Below, one piece after another: positions 7,081-16,372 of a DNA stretch of 64,000 bases. A program made the position numbers and the translations under genes. The stretch covers positions 1 to 64,000 of the forward strand of contig JADJZU010000019.1 in assembly GCA_016715625.1 (NCBI GenBank), read 5' to 3'. Within the stretch, counting starts at the first letter, position 1. Every line of letters begins with the position of its first letter. The notes below the pieces were generated by a model. That model was not told where the DNA came from. It saw nothing but the letters and a program-made list of their open reading frames with translations, and did no database searches. This DNA is from Bacteroidota bacterium. Its GTDB lineage: Bacteria > Bacteroidota > Bacteroidia > Chitinophagales > LD1.

Positions 7081-9366
7081 ATGAAAAAAATTCTTGTTGC
7101 CCTTCTCCTACCGTTCCAACTATTCTCTCAAACAAACCTGCCTGACCGGCAGGCAGGCTTCACCCAATTCGTTGACCCGTTTATTGGCACTGATGGACAT
7201 GGCCATACTTTCCCTGGAGCTACTGTTCCGTTTGGTATGATGCAGTTGAGCCCCGATACACGACTCACGGGTTGGGATGGCTGCTCGGGGTACCATTATT
7301 CCGATAATCGCATTTACGGATTTTCGCACACGCACCTCAGTGGCACGGGCTGTAGCGATTATGGCGATGTGATGCTGATGCCCACTGTGGGCAAGGTGCA
7401 ACTCAGCAACAAAAAGTATTCTTCCACTTTCAAAAAGGAAAATGAAAAAGCGAGTGCCGGGTATTATTCTGTTTTTCTGGATGATGCTAAAGTGAAAGTT
7501 GAACTCAGCACCACCACTCGGACCGGTTTGCACAAATACACTTTCCCAAAAACAAATGCGGCCAATGTGATTCTTGACCTCACCCATCGTGATAAGGTAA
7601 GAGAGGGCGAAATCCGTATCGCGGGCAACAACGAAATTTCCGGTTATCGAATTAGTTCTGCATGGGCGGGCAAACAAATGTTGTATTTCGTGATTCAGTT
7701 TTCAAAACCCTTTATACAATCGGGAACCGTAAAAGCCGGTGTGTTGAGTAAACGTGCAAAACACGCCAATGGAAAATTACTGAAAGCATTTGTTCAGTTT
7801 GAAACAGAAGAAGGGGAAGTGATTTATGCTCGCGTGGGAATTTCAGCCGTGAGTGTGGAAGGTGCACGAAAAAATCTGGAAGCCGAACAACCCACTTACG
7901 ATTTTGAAAAAGTAAAAGCTGATGCCGATAAATTTTGGAACAAAGAACTCGCTAAAATTGAAGTAGAGTCGAAAAATGAAGGTGACAAGCGCACTTTTTA
8001 TACGGCCTTGTATCACTGCATGATTGCCCCCAACGTGTATCAGGATGTGGATGGAAAATATCGCGGGCGCGATTTGCAAGTGCACGAAACCAAGGACTTT
8101 ACTTACCACACCGTTTTCAGTTTGTGGGACACTTATCGCGCATTGCACCCGCTACTCACCATCATAGACCGCAAGCGAACTTCCGATTTCATCAACACCT
8201 TCACGACACAATACCAGCAGGGCGGTTTGCTGCCTGTGTGGGAGCTTTCTTCCAACGAAACTTTTTGCATGATTGGCTACCACGCCTTGCCGGTAATTAC
8301 GGATGCCTATTTAAAAGGTGTTGAAGGCATCAACGCACAGCAGGCATTACAAGCCATGCGCAATAGTTCAGAGTCTGGCGAAAAAAAACTGCGAAGAATG
8401 AACGTATCGCGCACGCTGGTGGTGTTCGCTTCTTTATATCGCTACAAAAAAGGTATGAGTGGCTACTTTAAAAACGGATACATTAAACACAGTTTCATGA
8501 GCGGCTCTGTGGCCAAAACGCTGGAGTTTGCTTATGACGATTGGTGTTTGGCTCAAATGGCCAAAGCGATGGACAGCACTGCGGTGTATAACACTTACCT
8601 GAAACGCGCGGCTAACTACAGAAACATATACGACCCATCTACAGGTTTTATGCGCGCGCGAACAAAACGTGGTTTTATAAAAGGGTTTGACCCTTACAAA
8701 GCCAGCCACACCGTGTATTGCGAAGCCAATGCGTGGCAGTATTCCAGCTATGTGCCGCACGATGTTTCAGGTTTGGTCAAATTGGCCGGAGGCAAGGAGC
8801 GATACGGTCAATTTCTTGACTCGCTTTTTCAAACCTCTTCTTCGCTCAAAGGATTACTGGTGCAGGACATTTCGGGCTTGATTGGGCAGTATGCCCACGG
8901 CAACGAGCCCAGTCATCATGCTGCTTATTTATACAACTACGTTGGTCAGCCCTGGAAAGCACAAGCGATGTCGCGGAGAATTATGACAGAACTCTATACA
9001 CCTAAACCAGATGGACTTCCCGGCAATGAAGACTGCGGACAAATGAGTGCCTGGTATGTATTCAGCGCCATTGGTTTTTATCCGGTTTGTCCCGGAAGCG
9101 ACCATTATGCCATTGGCTCTCCGCTTTTCAAAAAGGCCACTATTCATTTAGAAAACGGAAAAGACTTCACGATTGAAGCAAGCAACAACTCTGCAAAAAA
9201 TACTTACATCAACTCCGCAAAATTGAACGGAGCCAATTACACCAAAAGCTATTTGCTGTATGACGATTTAAAAAATGGCGGAACGCTTCAATTAGAAATG
9301 AGCAACGAGCCGAACAAAAACTGGGGAAGCGGTGAGGGTGATGTGCCGGTGACAAAAATTGATTGA
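7081..9366 (+). CDS. GH92 family alpha-mannosidase, exported
   Basis: 761 residues with a signal peptide (MKKILVALLLPFQLFSQ). The GH92 landmarks are clear: FVDPFIGTDGHGHTFPGATV at the start, GYSHTHLSGTG-like sequence (FSHTHLSGTGCSDYGD), HGNEPSHHAAYLYNYVGQPW and the C-terminal GNEDCGQMSAWYVFSAIGFY. GH92 enzymes are Ca-dependent inverting exo-alpha-mannosidases acting on N-glycan or yeast mannan side chains. Between signal peptide and domain, codons for LPDRQAG come from a 21-nt palindrome (7137-7157) that looks like an inserted repeat. It is paired with the upstream permease. Confidence 0.95.
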   Translation: MKKILVALLLPFQLFSQTNLPDRQAGFTQFVDPFIGTDGHGHTFPGATVPFGMMQLSPDTRLTGWDGCSGYHYSDNRIYGFSHTHLSGTGCSDYGDVMLMPTVGKVQLSNKKYSSTFKKENEKASAGYYSVFLDDAKVKVELSTTTRTGLHKYTFPKTNAANVILDLTHRDKVREGEIRIAGNNEISGYRISSAWAGKQMLYFVIQFSKPFIQSGTVKAGVLSKRAKHANGKLLKAFVQFETEEGEVIYARVGISAVSVEGARKNLEAEQPTYDFEKVKADADKFWNKELAKIEVESKNEGDKRTFYTALYHCMIAPNVYQDVDGKYRGRDLQVHETKDFTYHTVFSLWDTYRALHPLLTIIDRKRTSDFINTFTTQYQQGGLLPVWELSSNETFCMIGYHALPVITDAYLKGVEGINAQQALQAMRNSSESGEKKLRRMNVSRTLVVFASLYRYKKGMSGYFKNGYIKHSFMSGSVAKTLEFAYDDWCLAQMAKAMDSTAVYNTYLKRAANYRNIYDPSTGFMRARTKRGFIKGFDPYKASHTVYCEANAWQYSSYVPHDVSGLVKLAGGKERYGQFLDSLFQTSSSLKGLLVQDISGLIGQYAHGNEPSHHAAYLYNYVGQPWKAQAMSRRIMTELYTPKPDGLPGNEDCGQMSAWYVFSAIGFYPVCPGSDHYAIGSPLFKKATIHLENGKDFTIEASNNSAKNTYINSAKLNGANYTKSYLLYDDLKNGGTLQLEMSNEPNKNWGSGEGDVPVTKID
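7137..7157. repeat. In-frame palindromic element in the GH92 gene
   Basis: CCTGCCTG-ACCGG-CAGGCAGG has perfect 8-bp arms and a 5-nt loop. It is 21 nt (seven codons), so it keeps the reading frame, and it sits just after the signal peptide where extra residues are tolerated. It encodes the core of LPDRQAG. Confidence 0.75.
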
Positions 9367-9384
9367 CCTGCTTTCTGGCTTTGG

Positions 9385-10248
9385 TCATTCAGCCTTCGGC
9401 CCCGCTTTACTAATGTGATACTCCTTGTAATCTTCTTTAAACGTATCAATAATACTTCTGTCGTTGGGGTCGGGGAGCAGGCGCACCCACACCATTAAGT
9501 AAAACCACAAATATGCACGGACAGAGTAAGTGATGAATGCCGGTGGTTTAGGTAAGCGAAACGTATTCAGCAACAAATCATCAAACAATGCGAAGTAAAC
9601 CATGCGGCCCATTGGCTTCATCCAAATAGGATACCAACGCGAAGCAAACTCATCGGCCAGCGATTCTACTACCGCTTTGCCGGCATCGGTGTAAGCAAAA
9701 TTTTGTTGCTCAAAATTTTCGTAGAAGGTCATCGCTGCCTCTTCATCTTCGGGAAAATCTTTTATCAGCAACATGTCGCCCACCATTCTCCAAAACAAAA
9801 ACAAGGCTCGTGTTTCTTTCTTACTAAAGATTGTTTTGCCGGTCAGGAATTGACTCATACGAAGCGGTTCGCACATCAGTGTGGCAAGCGTGTATAAATT
9901 CTGCTCATTATTAATGGGAAAATGCGCGTGAATTCTGTTCAGCTGATCGGCTACTTTCTTTCCTTCTTCATTGTTTCCATGCCTAAAGAACTCTCCAAAG
10001 AATAACAGGGTGTCGTTATTGCGTTTGCGGGCATTGGTGATAATGCCGCCTTTGCCTCCGCGATATAATACCTCCGCAATAGAAGGAATGGCCGCCTGCC
10101 GGGCAAACGCCACCGAAAATAGCGAGTGCGTAAAAATGGGTGTAGCATACCGCACTTCAAACGCCAGGTGATTGATTTCCTTGAAATCTTTTTCGGCCTC
10201 CAGCACAGCAATTCTTCTACGTGCCCAAAAAGGATTTTTCCAATTCAT
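9385..10248 (-). CDS. Oxygenase MpaB family protein (DUF2236)
   Basis: 287 residues from the ATG at 10248 (MNWKNPFWARRR); a TTG 48 bp upstream is an alternative but adds unrelated sequence. Features match the MpaB/latex-clearing (DUF2236) family: FTHSLFSVAFARQAAIPSIA near residue 45, a TNARKRNNDTLLFFGEF segment and a conserved C-terminal region rich in aromatic residues (VRAYLWFYLMVWVRLLP). Characterised members are heme or copper oxygenases; the substrate here is unknown. It is divergent from the acyl-CoA dehydrogenase, with 49 bp between. Confidence 0.75.
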   Translation of the reverse strand: MNWKNPFWARRRIAVLEAEKDFKEINHLAFEVRYATPIFTHSLFSVAFARQAAIPSIAEVLYRGGKGGIITNARKRNNDTLLFFGEFFRHGNNEEGKKVADQLNRIHAHFPINNEQNLYTLATLMCEPLRMSQFLTGKTIFSKKETRALFLFWRMVGDMLLIKDFPEDEEAAMTFYENFEQQNFAYTDAGKAVVESLADEFASRWYPIWMKPMGRMVYFALFDDLLLNTFRLPKPPAFITYSVRAYLWFYLMVWVRLLPDPNDRSIIDTFKEDYKEYHISKAGPKAE

Positions 10249-10297
10249 GATTTCTAAAATAGTTTTTTGCTTCTTCACCTGATAATTTATTACCAAT

Positions 10298-11506
10298 ATG
10301 AATTTTAACCATTCTGCTAAAGCACTTGATTATATGCAGCGCGTGCAGCGCTTTATGGACGAGCACATCTTTCCGCTCGAAAGCGAAATGATGCAAACCT
10401 ACGACCACGGCAATGCCGACTGGACCACCTGGAAACAAGACGAGCGCATAGAAGCACTGAAAGCCAAAGCTAAAGCGGAAGGTTTATGGAACCTGTTTCT
10501 GCCCGATGTGGGCGGGCTCAGCAATACCGAGTATGCTGCTGTGGCCGAAATAACCGGACACTCCCTGCTGGCACCTGAAATATTTAACTGCAATGCGCCC
10601 GACACCGGCAACATGGAAGTGCTGTGGAAATACGGCAGCGAAGCACAAAAAGAACAGTGGCTGAAGCCCTTGCTCGATGGAACCATCCGCTCGGCATTTT
10701 GCATGACCGAACCCGATGTAGCCAGCAGCGATGCCACCAATATGCAGGCTACTATCACACAAGATGGTAATGACGTAATCCTGAACGGCCGCAAATGGTG
10801 GAGCACCGGTATCGGCCATCCGCATTGCCGCGTGCTCATTTTTATGGGCCTGAGCGACCCTACCGCACACAAATATCAGCAACATAGCATGGTGTTGGTG
10901 CCGATAGATGCTGCCGGAGTAAAAATTGAAAGAATGCTGCCTGTGTTTGGCGGTTACGAACCACCGTTTGGGCATGGCGAAGTCAGTTTTAAAAACGTGC
11001 GCCTGCCCAAAGAAAATGTGATTGCCGGATTGGGTCGCGGATTTGAGATAGCACAAGGCCGCCTGGGCCCCGGCCGCATACACCACTGCATGCGCCTGAT
11101 TGGCGCTGCCGAGCGCGCACTGAAGTTGATGATAGAGCGCAGTATGTCCCGAGTGGCATTTGGCAAACCCTTAGTGAACCTCGGAGGAAACCGCGACATC
11201 ATTGCCAATGCACGTATAGACATTAACATGGCGCGCCTGCTGGTGCTTCAAACGGCTTTTAAACTGGATACTGAAGGGGTGATGAGTGCTATCAGCGAAG
11301 TGAGCCAGATAAAAGTGGTGGTGCCCAATGTGGCAGCGCGTGTTATAGACCAAGCCATGCAAATACACGGTGGCCAGGGCATGAGTAACGATACTCCGCT
11401 GGCCGCACTCTATGCCTATGCCCGCATCCTGCGCTTAGCCGATGGACCCGATGAGGTGCACCGCGGCTTAGTGGCTAAGTGGGAAGTAGCAAAGTATGGC
11501 AAGTAA
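10298..11506 (+). CDS. Acyl-CoA dehydrogenase, ACAD10/ACAD11-like
   Basis: 402 residues, full length. FAD/acyl-CoA motifs are visible: SAFCMTEPDVASSDATNMQ, the GRKWWSTGIG segment, MQIHGGQGMSNDTPLAALYA and DGPDEVHRGLVAKWE at the C-terminus. It resembles the dehydrogenase half of ACAD10/ACAD11. In those proteins it is fused to an aminoglycoside-phosphotransferase-like kinase; here a kinase of that kind is a separate gene at 13746. This suggests oxidation of 4-hydroxyacyl-CoA derived or similar substrates, which is an inference from the pairing. Confidence 0.9.
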   Translation: MNFNHSAKALDYMQRVQRFMDEHIFPLESEMMQTYDHGNADWTTWKQDERIEALKAKAKAEGLWNLFLPDVGGLSNTEYAAVAEITGHSLLAPEIFNCNAPDTGNMEVLWKYGSEAQKEQWLKPLLDGTIRSAFCMTEPDVASSDATNMQATITQDGNDVILNGRKWWSTGIGHPHCRVLIFMGLSDPTAHKYQQHSMVLVPIDAAGVKIERMLPVFGGYEPPFGHGEVSFKNVRLPKENVIAGLGRGFEIAQGRLGPGRIHHCMRLIGAAERALKLMIERSMSRVAFGKPLVNLGGNRDIIANARIDINMARLLVLQTAFKLDTEGVMSAISEVSQIKVVVPNVAARVIDQAMQIHGGQGMSNDTPLAALYAYARILRLADGPDEVHRGLVAKWEVAKYGK

Positions 11507-11542
11507 GGGTAGGTTTGTTTTATTGCCGTGCATGAAGCGTGG

Positions 11543-11777
11543 ATCGGCTCAGAATGTCAACAGATTACGTTACCGGAAGCAGGAACGTTTATAAATGTCA
11601 GCAAATGACGTTACAAGATCTTCCAACGTAAGTTGCTGACAGCCGCTTACGTTACAGAAAAGATGAACGTAGGCGGGTGTCAAAAAACAACGTTATAAAA
11701 ACCTGAAACGTTCGCGGATGTCAATAACTGACGTTCCAAAAAACAACAACGTCATTTGGGGACATTTACTTACTGTT
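11543..11777. repeat. Array of ~5 dyad-symmetric units at exact 41-bp period
   Basis: This fills the 315-bp gap between two convergent genes. Three short cores recur at exactly 41-bp steps: AACGT at 11584, 11625, 11666, 11707 and 11748; TGWCA at 11555, 11596, 11637, 11678 and 11719; ACGTT at 11567, 11608, 11649, 11690 and 11731. Each full unit is a 29-bp dyad, AACGT-N7-TGWCA-N7-ACGTT, and the other bases vary. In the third unit the arms extend to 8 bp (AACGTAAG 11625-11632, CTTACGTT 11646-11653). Fainter matches extend to about 11526 and 11777. I see no ORF in it. Confidence 0.85.
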
Positions 11778-11821
11778 TGGTTTCTCCCCCTACCGCTATA
11801 ACGTGGAGGAGAGAAAGCACT

Positions 11822-13600
11822 TTACACCACCGGCAGTTGTATCTTAAAAATACTGCCTGTGGGTTGGTTGGCTTCTATCCAAATCTTACCCTGCATTTTT
11901 TCGATGATGTTTTTGACAGTAGATAAACCAATGCCGGTGCCGGCTGCACCGCTGCTGTTTTCTACCCTTTCAAACATTTGAAAGGCACGCTAGCGCTCTG
12001 CCTCCGGTATGCCCACTCCGTTATCGGCTACGGCTATCAGATAATGCTGCGGTGTTTTGGTGCAGCTGACCTCCACCGTTGGTGTAGCGCTGTTGTTATA
12101 CTTAATGGCATTGGATACCAGATTCTGAAACACCTGCATCAGCTGCACCTCATCGCCTATCACCATTGGTAAACTTTCAAAGCTTACCCCTGCATTTTTA
12201 TCCTGGATAAGCTTCTGCAGATTGATCTTTACCTGCGATAGCACGGCAGAAAGCTGCACCGGTTTTTGTGCCGACTTTCCTTTTGCCGAATCCAGCATGC
12301 GGGTAATCATTTCATCCATGCGCTTGCTGCCGTCTACGGCAAAATGCAGAAACATTTTTTCTTCTGCATTCAGCTTGTCGGTGAGTTTTGTTTCCAGCAT
12401 TTGCATATACGTGGACACCATGCGCAGCGGCTCGCGGAGGTCGTGCGAGGTGGTATGGGCATAGGCCGACAGGTCCTGGTTGGTAGATTCCAGCTGCCGG
12501 GCGCGGGCATTCATTTCGCTGTTGATATGGCGCAAATTCTCGGCCTGCTCGCTCACCTGCTGTTGTTTTTCGCGCTCCAGCGAAAATGATTCATGCAGCA
12601 AGCTCGCTACCATCGAAAGGTCCGAGAGCCGCAGCTTCGAATTTTTTATTTCTGCCATCGCCTGCTTGTAATCTTCTTGCAGCAGTAATAACTCCACCGT
12701 CATTTCGGTTCGCTGCACCGTATCTAACTGTGCACCGTATTTGCGCAGCAGTCGCTGTGTTTCGGCATAGTGTTGTTCTGCCTCAGTGCGCTCACCGGTG
12801 TGGTAGTAATATTGAGTCAAGGCAAAATAAGAGGGCAACTTGCGATACTCATTGCCTATGGTATTTCGAATACTTAATCCCTTCTGCAGCCATTCTTTGG
12901 CAAGCGTCCATTCATGGGCTTGCATGTATAAAAGACCTTTGTGATGGCAGGCAATAGCCATCAACTCGTTGGGCATGGGCTGCGAGGTATCGGCCAGCAC
13001 CCGGTCAAAGTATAGATGGGCTTGCTCCGGCTGTTCTGTTTTAAAATAATACAAGCCGAGTGAAGAGCGGCAATGGTACGTGAGCAAGGCATCCTGCTCG
13101 TCCTGTGCCCATTGGTAACATTGGTCGAGCATGTCTTTTTGCAAAGCACGCAGCCCCAGCTTGTCATAAATTTCGGAGAGATTAAAAATAGAGGTCCGGT
13201 AATACTCCTGAATATCCGAACTGCGCTCGGGCAGTGTTTCGGCAAAGTAGATGGCCTCGAGGGTGTAGTGGTGCGCCTTGGCATGCTGGTTAATGCTGGA
13301 ATAACTGAGGCCCATATTGTAAAGCACCTGCATGCGCATGTCTGCGCTCGAAGCCTCGGTAAGCGAATCGTAAGCCAGGTGCGCATACTCCAATCCTTTC
13401 ATGTAATCAAAGTGAAGCAGGCGCGAGGCAGTGCTCAGGTTGAGATAAAGTTCGGCTATGAAGTTGGGATGTTGAATCTCCAGCGCCTGCTGCAAAGTAG
13501 CTATGGCCAGCGTTTCTGCCCGGGGGTCGCGCGCGGCCATCAGTTTATTGAGCTCTTCAATGGCTTGTGCTATATGAATGGTCTTTTCTTGCAATGTCAT
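11822..13600 (-). pseudogene. TPR sensor histidine kinase interrupted by in-frame TAG
   Basis: From the ATG at 13600 the frame runs 536 codons, meets TAG at 11990-11992 and then continues in the same frame to TAA at 11822-11824 with conserved sequence. Order: TPR-like helical repeats over about residues 1-320, a coiled coil, HisKA with the phospho-acceptor in TSHDLREPLR, then an HATPase domain (N box NLVSNAIKYN, G1 ADNGVGIP). The stop separates G1 from the G2 box GTGIGLSTVKNII, so a truncated product should not bind ATP properly. One base change from CAG or GAG to TAG explains it. It is either a recent pseudogene or a base error. Confidence 0.85.
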
Positions 13601-13745
13601 GGGCAGTGGCGTATGCCTGTGCAATTTCTGAAACTAATGATACAATGCAAAATTTAAACGAGCTCCGTCTTTATTATGCTTCACAAAAACAGCCTGCCAT
13701 TATCTATACACAAATTCGATATTCACGCTTTTAAAATTCAGCCCC

Positions 13746-14873
13746 ATGATAGACCAACCCGGTAGCCTCCGCGAAGCAGATCGTTTTAATGCTGAAGCCG
13801 TAAAGGCATTTGTGCAGCAGCAGGTGCCCGGTATTCAGGGGGATATGAAGGTGCGTCAGTTTAAGGGCGGAGCCAGTAATCTCACTTATCAGTTAGATTT
13901 TGAGAATGCGCGTTTTATACTGCGCACCTCACCGGCCGGCACCAAAGCCAAAAGCGCGCACGACATGGGTCGCGAGTATCGCATCATGCAGCAACTGAAG
14001 CCTGTGTTTTCTACCGTGCCCGATATGATTGCATTTTGCAAAGATGAAGGCCTGATAGGTCGTGAGTTTTACATCATGCAAAAACTCGAAGGGATTATTC
14101 CGCGCGCCAATCTCCCCAAAGGTTTGCAACTAAATGAAAGTGACGTGCGTTCGCTCTGCACCAACGTAATTGATAAGTTGGTGGAGCTACACAAGGTAAA
14201 CTATACCCAAGCTGGTTTAGAGGATTTGGGCAAAGGAGCCGGCTATGTGCAGCGGCAAATCAACGGCTGGTGCGACCGATATGAAAAAGCCCGCACGCCC
14301 AATGTGCCTTCCTGCAAAAAGGTGATGGACTGGCTCAAGAGCAACATGCCGCAGGATGTGGCCACCTGCATTATTCATGGCGATTTCCGGTTCGATAATG
14401 TGGTGCTGGCTTCCGATGAACCCACGCGCGTGATTGGTGTGCTCGACTGGGAAATGGCTACGCTGGGCGATCCGCTCATGGACCTCGGCAACTCGCTGGC
14501 TTACTGGGTAGAAGCTGCCGACCCGCTGCCGTTGCGCATCACTCGCAGACAGCCCACGCACCTGAAAGGAATGCTAACGCGCCAGGAGGTAGTAAATTAT
14601 TACTGTGATAAAATGGGCTTCGGGAAAATTGATTTTACGTTTTACCGCATTTATGGTCTTTTCCGTTTGGCGGTAATTGTGCAGCAGATTTACTATCGCT
14701 ATTACCACCAACAAACCGACAATCCGCAGTTCAAAAATTTTAATCTGCTGGTGAGTTATCTTGACCTGTATTGTGAAGAACTATTGGCGAAATCATGGCT
14801 GGATAAATGGGCGCTTCTGCCGCGCAAAATGTCGCTGTATTTTCAATTTGCACTTTCATCTATCCGTAAATAA
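13746..14873 (+). CDS. Aminoglycoside-phosphotransferase-like kinase, ACAD10/LvaA type
   Basis: 375 residues. The kinase fold motifs are present: glycine-rich FKGGASNLTY near residue 40, catalytic IIHGDFRFDNVV near residue 215 and the metal-binding VIGVLDWEMATLGDPLMDLG. This family includes LvaA and the N-terminal half of ACAD10/11, which phosphorylate the 4-hydroxyl of hydroxyacyl-CoAs so the group can be eliminated. It is followed without a gap by a histidine phosphatase gene. The acyl-CoA dehydrogenase partner lies at 10298, separated by the array and the histidine kinase. Confidence 0.83.
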   Translation: MIDQPGSLREADRFNAEAVKAFVQQQVPGIQGDMKVRQFKGGASNLTYQLDFENARFILRTSPAGTKAKSAHDMGREYRIMQQLKPVFSTVPDMIAFCKDEGLIGREFYIMQKLEGIIPRANLPKGLQLNESDVRSLCTNVIDKLVELHKVNYTQAGLEDLGKGAGYVQRQINGWCDRYEKARTPNVPSCKKVMDWLKSNMPQDVATCIIHGDFRFDNVVLASDEPTRVIGVLDWEMATLGDPLMDLGNSLAYWVEAADPLPLRITRRQPTHLKGMLTRQEVVNYYCDKMGFGKIDFTFYRIYGLFRLAVIVQQIYYRYYHQQTDNPQFKNFNLLVSYLDLYCEELLAKSWLDKWALLPRKMSLYFQFALSSIRK

Positions 14874-15539
14874 ATGGCAAAACTTTATTTGGTGCGTCAT
14901 GCACAAGCTTCATTTGGGTTAGACAACTACGATCAGCTTTCCGAACTGGGCATGCAGCAAAGCACGCACATACCGAAGCATTTTTCGCAACCGCTGCAAG
15001 CCTTTTATCGGGGCGATATGAAACGGCACGAGCAAACGCTGTCGGGCAGTTTTCCCGAAAAAGAATTCACTGTAATGAAAGAGCTGAATGAGTTTGACCA
15101 CGTGAATGTTTTAAAAACACACCGTCCCGAAATTACAGAGCGTGAAAAAGCGATACAACTGGTGATGAGTCAACCTGACCCGAAAAAGTTTATGGAAGAA
15201 GAATTTAAAACTGCCATGCTCAAATGGATGAATCATCGCGGGGATGATTACAGCGAGCGCTTTGATAAGTTTGAAGAACGCTGTATGAACGAGTTGCACA
15301 GGATAACCGAACATGCCCGGTCCGAAAAGCAGAAAGAGATTGTGGCAGTTACTTCGGGTGGCTTTATCTCGCTGGTGCTGATGAAACTGCTGCAGTTGCC
15401 ACCGGAAAAAATGATTGAACTCAACATGAGCGTGGCTAATACATCAGTAACCTGTCTACTCTTCAATCGCGAAAAAATTTCAATGAGTTATTTCAACAAT
15501 TACAGCCACCTGCCCAAAGAGATGGTGACGTTCAGATAA
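14874..15539 (+). CDS. Histidine phosphatase family protein
   Basis: 221 residues of the phosphoglycerate mutase-like branch. The N-terminal LYLVRHAQASFG carries the RHG-type motif as RHAQ, and the second conserved segment reads AVTSGGFIS, with serine where many members have histidine. It starts on the base after the stop of the APH-like kinase, so the two are co-transcribed. A role in removing phosphate from products or by-products of that kinase is possible but unproven. Confidence 0.83.
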   Translation: MAKLYLVRHAQASFGLDNYDQLSELGMQQSTHIPKHFSQPLQAFYRGDMKRHEQTLSGSFPEKEFTVMKELNEFDHVNVLKTHRPEITEREKAIQLVMSQPDPKKFMEEEFKTAMLKWMNHRGDDYSERFDKFEERCMNELHRITEHARSEKQKEIVAVTSGGFISLVLMKLLQLPPEKMIELNMSVANTSVTCLLFNREKISMSYFNNYSHLPKEMVTFR

Positions 15540-16337
15540 TTACAGCGAACTTGTTCTTCCTCCATCCACCGGCACATTAATGCCATTGATGTAAGCCGCT
15601 GCAGGCGAAGCCAAAAAGGCCACTGCCGCAGCTATCTCCTCCGGTTTGCCAAAACGGTTCATGGGTATTTCTTTCAGCATTTCTTCCTTCACCATATCGG
15701 CTCCCCAACCGGTTTTGTCGCTTTTGTTTTTAATAATGGCCTGCAGTCTTTCTGTATCCGTGGCACCGGGCAATACATTGTTGACCGTAATGCCAAAGGC
15801 TCCCAGCTCATTAGCCATGGTTTTGCTCCAGTTCGCTACGGCTGCACGAATGGTATTGCTCACTCCCAAATTGGGCAAAGGCTGCTTAACAGAAGTAGAA
15901 ATAATATTGATGACCCGTCCATAGCCGGCTTGCTTCATGCCATCGGCCATCAATTTTACCAGCAAATGATTGTTGAGCAAGTGTGCTTCAAATGCCGCTA
16001 CAAAATCTTTTTCATCGGCATCAAAAATTTTTCCCGAAGCCGGACCACCGGTATTGTTCACCAGAATATGATAAGTTTTATTGGTCTTCTTCATGTGTTT
16101 CACTACAGCACTTTTCACCTTCTCATGGTTCGAAAAATCCACGGCCAGCGAATCGTGCCGTTGCTCGGCTTTGCTGATAAAGCTTAAATCAATTTGCCCT
16201 TGTACCAAAGCAGGCTCATCGCGGCCCACGAGCGTAATGTTGGCTCCCAGTTTGGCCAACTCTATAGCCACTGCTCGTCCAATTCCTTTGCTGCTGCCAC
16301 CTACAAAGGCATTTTTGCCTGTCAAATCTAAATTCAT
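15540..16337 (-). CDS. SDR-fold protein lacking the YxxxK catalytic motif
   Basis: 265 residues. The Rossmann start GGSSKGIG (residues 13-20) and the NNTGG segment are normal for short-chain dehydrogenases, and the C-terminus has the usual FLASPAAAYINGINVPVDGG. The active-site region reads IISTSVKQPLPNLGVSNTIR: where classical SDRs have Tyr-x-x-x-Lys this has Ser/Asn and Arg. Such variants occur as a distinct branch of unknown activity. It abuts the phosphatase gene (convergent, no gap) and is divergent from the 3-hydroxyanthranilate dioxygenase gene, with 35 bp between. Confidence 0.85.
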   Translation of the reverse strand: MNLDLTGKNAFVGGSSKGIGRAVAIELAKLGANITLVGRDEPALVQGQIDLSFISKAEQRHDSLAVDFSNHEKVKSAVVKHMKKTNKTYHILVNNTGGPASGKIFDADEKDFVAAFEAHLLNNHLLVKLMADGMKQAGYGRVINIISTSVKQPLPNLGVSNTIRAAVANWSKTMANELGAFGITVNNVLPGATDTERLQAIIKNKSDKTGWGADMVKEEMLKEIPMNRFGKPEEIAAAVAFLASPAAAYINGINVPVDGGRTSSL

Positions 16338-16372
16338 GTTTCTTCTTACTTTAGAATCGTAAATCTAAAACT

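Noticed and set aside
11990..11992. TAG read as an amino acid (recoding)
   Set aside because: Only one such case was seen, TAG is used as a normal stop elsewhere (for example the flippase at 39857-39859), and no suppressor tRNA or recoding signal is visible.
12961..13386. Second gene within the histidine kinase region
   Set aside because: The long open frame there is a GC-biased shadow of the kinase TPR region, with low-complexity Arg/Pro content and no motif.
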